Assembly (NCBI GenBank): GCA_024235135.1 | Contig: JACKMZ010000004.1 | Location: 124,001 to 188,000, forward strand | DNA from: Gammaproteobacteria bacterium | GTDB lineage: Bacteria; Pseudomonadota; Gammaproteobacteria; Competibacterales; Competibacteraceae | Length of the DNA: 64,000 nucleotides | Direction: 5' to 3' | Shown: piece after piece, positions 60,124-64,000 of the stretch | How positions within the stretch are numbered: position 1 is the first letter of the stretch | How the letters are laid out: every line of letters begins with the position of its first letter | Made by a program: the position numbers and the translations under genes | The notes under the pieces: model-generated | Database searches by the model: none | Seen by the model: only the letters and a program-made list of their open reading frames with translations | What the model was told of the DNA's origin: nothing

Positions 60124-61569
60124 TTAAGGCGATGCCGTTGGAGTTTGTTGCTTTTCCTGTTGAAACTGGCGCAAACGGGCTCGCAATTGGGCTTGCTGAT
60201 AAGGTGTTGCGCTGGCTTCTCGTAAGCCCAACTCAGCCTGCTCGATAGCCTGCTTCAAATCACCGTTGAGATAATGATACTCCGCCATCGCGGCGTGGGT
60301 CGTTACGGTGTCGCCGGCCCGTTGGGCGGCCTGGGCGTACAGAGCGTACAAGGTCGCGTCATCACCGTTTCGGCGCAGGTGCGGTTGCAGAATTTGCATG
60401 GCTTTACGCGGATCGCCTTGTGTCGCCAAGGCTCGGCCATAATACATGGCCAGCGCGAAACTATCGGGATAGAGCTGTCGAGTTTTTTCGAACAGCCGCC
60501 ACGCCTGGTCCCTATCGCCTTCCGCCAGAGCCAGATCGGCCTCTTCGATGCGTAACGCCAATTGATCGGGGTCTTTTTTGAGTAAACGAGCCAATTGGGT
60601 TTGCGCTTCCTGATAACGACCGGCGCGTTTCAACGCCAGCACATAACCATACCTTTCGGCGCTTTCGTCGGCATAATCACCGCTGGCCAGGGTCGCCTGG
60701 TAGTGCTGCAATAGATCGCTGGTATTGCGGCTGATCAGCACCGTCATACGGGCTTTCGCCATGTAATAGGCTTCCCGGTCACGAGCCGTACCCGATGGGC
60801 GAATCACGCCGCGATCCATGGTATCGGCCGCCCGCCGGCCAGGTAGTGGATGTGTCATCAGGAACTCGAACCCTTTTGAGTCGGCACTTCCGGACAACCG
60901 CTGCAAGCGTTCGAAAAAACTGGACATGCCGTTGGGATCGAAGCCGGCGCGCGCCAGCAGTTGGGTACCGACCCGGTCGGCTTCCTGTTCATTAGCACGG
61001 GTGAAATTGATCTGATGCTGAGCGTTCGCCGCCATGGTCCCGGCCATGGCGGCATTGGCCGCCTGGTTATCGGTCGAGGCGGCCAGTACGGTAGCGGCTA
61101 TCATAGCCGCCGCCATCGGCAAGGCCAGCCGCTTGGCGTCGGCGAAAGCGCGGGCGATGTGACGCTGAACCACGTGCGCGATTTCGTGCGCCAACACACC
61201 AGCCAGCTCGTCCTCATTGCGCGTGGCCAAGAATAAACCCGCATACACCCCGATAAAACCGCCCGGAGATGCAAATGCATTGATGTCCGAACCATTGATC
61301 CAGAAAAACGTGAAAGGATCGCCATCATAATCCGCGGAAGCCGCAATCCGTTGGCCGATTGAATTGAGATATTCGCGCAAAAGCACATCGTCGATGAGTA
61401 CGCCCTGGTCGCGCATACGCTGCACGACAGCCGAGCCGAGATGACGTTCATCGGTCGGGCTGAGATATTCGCGCGACGGATCGCCGAAATTCGGCAATGC
61501 CAGGGTTTGGGCCGCGGCCGGTAAAACCGCGGTCAGCATCAGGATCAGTATTATGCGTTTTAGCATCAT
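60124..61569 (-). CDS. bepA: BepA-like M48 metalloprotease with TPR domain
   Basis: A 481-residue periplasmic protease with a signal peptide (LILMLTAVLPAAAQ). The zinc site is HEIAHVVQRH with a later glutamate in NEQEADRVG. A TPR region follows from about residue 310 (YQEAQTQLARLLKKDPDQLAL). BepA of E. coli degrades or helps assembly of outer-membrane LptD. The size and domain order agree. Confidence 0.9.
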   Translation of the reverse strand: MMLKRIILILMLTAVLPAAAQTLALPNFGDPSREYLSPTDERHLGSAVVQRMRDQGVLIDDVLLREYLNSIGQRIAASADYDGDPFTFFWINGSDINAFASPGGFIGVYAGLFLATRNEDELAGVLAHEIAHVVQRHIARAFADAKRLALPMAAAMIAATVLAASTDNQAANAAMAGTMAANAQHQINFTRANEQEADRVGTQLLARAGFDPNGMSSFFERLQRLSGSADSKGFEFLMTHPLPGRRAADTMDRGVIRPSGTARDREAYYMAKARMTVLISRNTSDLLQHYQATLASGDYADESAERYGYVLALKRAGRYQEAQTQLARLLKKDPDQLALRIEEADLALAEGDRDQAWRLFEKTRQLYPDSFALAMYYGRALATQGDPRKAMQILQPHLRRNGDDATLYALYAQAAQRAGDTVTTHAAMAEYHYLNGDLKQAIEQAELGLREASATPYQQAQLRARLRQFQQEKQQTPTASP

Positions 61570-61701
61570 CGCTAAGATTGGAAGTTCACTCCGCTACTGA
61601 GACAGAGCGCCTGCGGGCTCGGTTCCTGCGCACAGCCAGCGGGAATGCTGTTAAAGTGGGGATAATCAGGTTACATTCATCCTGCGACCCAGGAGTCTTC
61701 C

Positions 61702-61929
61702 ATGCCTATCGACGCCGAACTGGACACCACCGGTTTGAATTGTCCCCTACCCATACTGAAAGCCAAGAAGGCGCTGACCGCGCTGAACAGCGGCCAGATA
61801 CTCCGCATCGTCGCCAGCGATCCAAGCTCGGTCAAAGATTTCGAAGCCTTCGCCAAACAAGCCGGCCATGTCCTGCTGGAATCGCGTGAAGAAGACGGCA
61901 GATTTCATTTTCTGCTGCGTAAGACCTGA
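61702..61929 (+). CDS. TusA-family sulfur carrier protein
   Basis: A 75-residue SirA/TusA-like protein. The sulfur-carrying cysteine is in LDTTGLNCPLPILKAKKAL. It could feed tRNA thiolation or, in sulfur-oxidising relatives, sulfur trafficking. An AGGAG site precedes the ATG. The nitroreductase gene follows 22 nt after. Confidence 0.9.
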   Translation: MPIDAELDTTGLNCPLPILKAKKALTALNSGQILRIVASDPSSVKDFEAFAKQAGHVLLESREEDGRFHFLLRKT

Positions 61930-61951
61930 TCCACAGCCGAACGACCATGAT

Positions 61952-62521
61952 ATGCCCGATCACTCCATAGTCACATCGCCGGTCGCCGAACTACTACGTG
62001 GCCGACGCACCATTCATACTTTTTTACCGGAGCTTCCGCCGCGTGAACTTTTGCTGGAGGCGATCGATTTGGCCCGTTGGGCGCCGAATCACGGGTTAAC
62101 CGAACCCTGGCACTTTTACCTGTTGGGTAAAGAAACGGCTCAAGCCATCGCCCGCCTGAATGCAGCCCTGGTTAGCGCCGCACACGGAGAAGCGGCTGGA
62201 TTGGCCAAGTTGGAACGCTGGCTGACCATACCCGGTTGGCTGGTGGTGACCTGCGACAATGCCAGCGACCCGATCCGCGCGCACGAGGACTACGCGGCCT
62301 GCTGTTGCGCCGTGCATAACTTCGCCTTGTATCTCTGGAGCGAAGGCGTGGGCGTCAAATGGACGACCGGAGCTGTAACCCGCGATCCCGGCTTTTACGA
62401 CTTGATCTGGGTCGATCCGCATCTGGAAAGTGTGGTCGGCCTACTCTGGTACGGCTATCCTGCCGAGATCCCGCAAACCCCGCGCAAACCTGTCGCGGAA
62501 TTTCTGGTGGAACTACCCTGA
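61952..62521 (+). CDS. Nitroreductase-family flavoprotein
   Basis: A 189-residue FMN enzyme from the ATG at 61952. The family marks are RGRRTIHTF, LARWAPNHGLTEPWHFYLLG and the C-terminal VVGLLWYGYPAEIPQTPRKP. It probably reduces nitro compounds, quinones or another activated substrate with NAD(P)H. It may share a transcript with the TusA-like gene. Confidence 0.87.
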   Translation: MPDHSIVTSPVAELLRGRRTIHTFLPELPPRELLLEAIDLARWAPNHGLTEPWHFYLLGKETAQAIARLNAALVSAAHGEAAGLAKLERWLTIPGWLVVTCDNASDPIRAHEDYAACCCAVHNFALYLWSEGVGVKWTTGAVTRDPGFYDLIWVDPHLESVVGLLWYGYPAEIPQTPRKPVAEFLVELP

Positions 62522-62537
62522 GCCTACGGCTGCCGCA

Positions 62538-62759
62538 TCAGCGTGTTTCATCCAGGATGGTAAACGACAGCAACATCGTCCCCAACGCCAGCGCGAACAG
62601 CACATTCAGGGGCGAACACAGCATCAGTATTCCGCTGAGTATCCACAACTCCCTGACTATGCGCTGCTTTCTCCGATACTTACGCGTATAACGCCGGTAG
62701 CTGGGATGCCGTTCGCGTTCGTGATCCGGCATGTGCGGGGGCGGTTTACGTATGAACAT
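62538..62759 (-). CDS. Small putative membrane protein
   Basis: A 73-residue frame with a very basic N-terminal half (HERERHPSYRRYTRKYRRKQR) and two short hydrophobic stretches (ILSGILMLCS, NVLFALALGTMLLSFTIL). It faces the nitroreductase gene. No family recognised; its topology makes coding plausible. Confidence 0.45.
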   Translation of the reverse strand: MFIRKPPPHMPDHERERHPSYRRYTRKYRRKQRIVRELWILSGILMLCSPLNVLFALALGTMLLSFTILDETR

Positions 62760-63001
62760 GATGATGGACCTTGGGTGCGGAAACGCGGCCAGTTATTAAT
62801 TTTCTCGATCATTTCCTTGAGAAAAACATTGTTTATCAAATCATTCAGGCATTCAAGCCAATCCAGCATCAAGCCATTACATTCCAAGAATCTCAGATCT
62901 CCTTTGCCCATCTCACGCATCGGCGAGACCGTCTTCTGTCGGGCTTCCGCATCCGTCAACGGTAAAGGGCATCGCTCTCCGTAATCGCTGAAAATGTGAC
63001 C

Positions 63002-64000
63002 ATGAATTATGGTGTTCAACTACGCGCCGGTACGCTGCGCATAACCACGCGCCGGGAAGACCTTCCCCTGGCGACTTTGCTCGATTTCGCCTCCCGACAG
63101 AACCCGAGGCGGGGTTATTTATTCGTCTCCAAAGTGCTCGGTAAGCACATTCCCTGTCGCCCCAGCGTGATGCGGGATGTCTACCGACGACTGGCGGAAC
63201 CCTTGATCGGACTTCCGTCGCCGATCGTCGTGGTGGGCATGGCCGAAACCGCGACCGGCTTGGGCGCCGGACTGGCTCACAGTCTGTCGTGCGCGACCCA
63301 TGGATCGGATGTGCTGTATCTCCACACCACTCGACATCACCTCGATAGTCCGATATGGCTGAGCTTCGACGAAAACCACAGTCATGCGCCGGATCATCTG
63401 GTCTATGCCCCACAGGGAGAAAAAGCCCAGCTTTTCGAACAGGCGCGCAGTCTCATCCTAGTCGATGACGAGATCAGTACAGGCCGGACCTTGAGCTTGT
63501 TGACGGCAGGCTTAACAAAACACCTGCCACGGCTTGCACAATTGCGTTGGTCATCCATCGTCAATTGGCTGGACCTGGATAAACGGCAGGATTTGACGCG
63601 CCGCATTGCGTGGGATCTCGATTTCGTATCCTTGTTGGAAGGTGAATTCGAATTCCAAGCGGACCCGGCATTCCGACCGCAACTACCCGCCCGCCTGGCG
63701 GCAATCCAACCCAGTCGCTATGCCCGCGACGATACCGGACGGCTGGGATTGATCATGCCTTATGAAGCGGACAGTCCGCCGGCCGATTTCATGCCCGAAA
63801 GTCCGCTGGTCATCGTCGGCACCGGCGAATTCAGCTTCTTCCCGTTTCGGTTGGCCGAAGATCTGGAGCAACAAGGCCACGACGTATTGTTCCAATCCAC
63901 CACGCGTTCGCCGATACTCGAAGGGGAAGCCATCCGCCGCAAGTTGATGTTCACGGACGAGCATCATGAAGGCATCATCAACTATCTTTACAATCTGCCT
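63002..64000 (+). CDS. TRSP-type phosphoribosyltransferase-domain protein (3' end cut by window)
   Basis: An open frame of 333 codons starts at the ATG at 63002 and runs off the window end. The PRPP-binding motif is LILVDDEISTGRTLSLL at residues 150-166. Behind it comes a second region (GLIMPYEADSPPADFMPES, VIVGTGEFSFFPFRLAEDL), as in the PRTase-TRSP proteins that accompany tellurium-resistance (ter) gene clusters. Their chemistry is thought to involve nucleotide-like metabolites but is not settled. More ter-linked genes may follow outside the window. Confidence 0.75.
   Translation, partial: MNYGVQLRAGTLRITTRREDLPLATLLDFASRQNPRRGYLFVSKVLGKHIPCRPSVMRDVYRRLAEPLIGLPSPIVVVGMAETATGLGAGLAHSLSCATHGSDVLYLHTTRHHLDSPIWLSFDENHSHAPDHLVYAPQGEKAQLFEQARSLILVDDEISTGRTLSLLTAGLTKHLPRLAQLRWSSIVNWLDLDKRQDLTRRIAWDLDFVSLLEGEFEFQADPAFRPQLPARLAAIQPSRYARDDTGRLGLIMPYEADSPPADFMPESPLVIVGTGEFSFFPFRLAEDLEQQGHDVLFQSTTRSPILEGEAIRRKLMFTDEHHEGIINYLYNLP

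Noticed and set aside
62657..63019. Open frame of 120 codons on the minus strand before the phosphoribosyltransferase
   Set aside because: It overlaps a better candidate at 62538-62759 and the start of the phosphoribosyltransferase gene, with no domain.
1..64000. CRISPR arrays, rRNA genes, full insertion sequences, prophage or integrase genes
   Set aside because: I looked for regular spaced repeats, rRNA signatures, transposase DDE-type frames and phage structural genes and saw none.

Overview
The window looks like chromosomal DNA from a gammaproteobacterium, probably close to Chromatiales or a similar free-living lineage. The evidence is the family-level look of the proteins: bioH-bioC-bioD, a caa3-type cytochrome oxidase operon with DUF2244 and DUF2909 neighbours, an AlgZ/AlgR-like pair, RelA with a decayed HD domain, exosortase H, and PHB genes phaA-phaB-phaR. 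I cannot name a genus. Genes are dense on both strands, with short operons that often overlap by 4 nt. Two chaperone or protease promoters (groES, lon) match the sigma-32 consensus.

Layout. 0-2.7 kb: a PlcP-like metallophosphoesterase faces betaine-lipid genes btaA-btaB; a triple 11-bp repeat upstream of btaA resembles a PHO box. 2.8-5.8 kb: HD-GYP protein, hisI, quinone oxidoreductase, START protein. 5.9-8.7 kb: tRNA-Gly(CCC), exosortase H with its partner membrane protein, a Sel1 lipoprotein and a META-domain protein. 9.0-16.4 kb: the most unusual region, described below. 16.6-23.6 kb: alkyltransferase-like protein, a frameshifted ilvD, an XRE regulator, an AlgZR-like system, an acyl-CoA ligase and a GNAT acetyltransferase. 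23.9-24.7 kb: a small accessory islet with an RNase A-like toxin domain and two repeated micro-ORFs. 25-29.3 kb: groESL, lipase-like hydrolase, YaiI and RRM protein. 29.7-32.4 kb: ureG overlapping dgcN (DUF1611) and dgcA (dipeptide epimerase). 32.5-39.1 kb: relA, an FHA-AAA protein, DUF4265, TlpA-like and GST proteins. 39.2-44.3 kb: lon, pentapeptide-repeat protein, methyltransferase and two secreted proteins. 44.4-53.1 kb: heme A synthesis and caa3 oxidase genes. 53.2-56.1 kb: bioHCD behind a UPF0340 gene. 56.2-64 kb: esterase-like phytase-family protein, phaA-phaB-phaR, a BepA-like M48 protease, TusA, a nitroreductase and a TRSP-type phosphoribosyltransferase cut by the window end.

The 9.0-14.8 kb cluster is the best candidate for an undescribed system. 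A two-gene module, made of a protein with a shared C-terminal domain of about 195 residues followed by a COG2229/MglA-like small GTPase, occurs twice. In copy 1 the shared domain carries a receiver-like N-terminus. In copy 2 it carries a YjdI-like Fe-S domain and two CDGSH Fe-S motifs. The two GTPases are about 90% identical although their partners have diverged much more. Two Roadblock/LC7 proteins, the usual partners of this GTPase class, follow on the same strand. Converging on them across a shared terminator is a protein that joins a degenerate kinase-like region to a metallophosphoesterase. My inference is a small-GTPase switch whose two inputs are signalling-like and redox or Fe-S status; the output is unknown.
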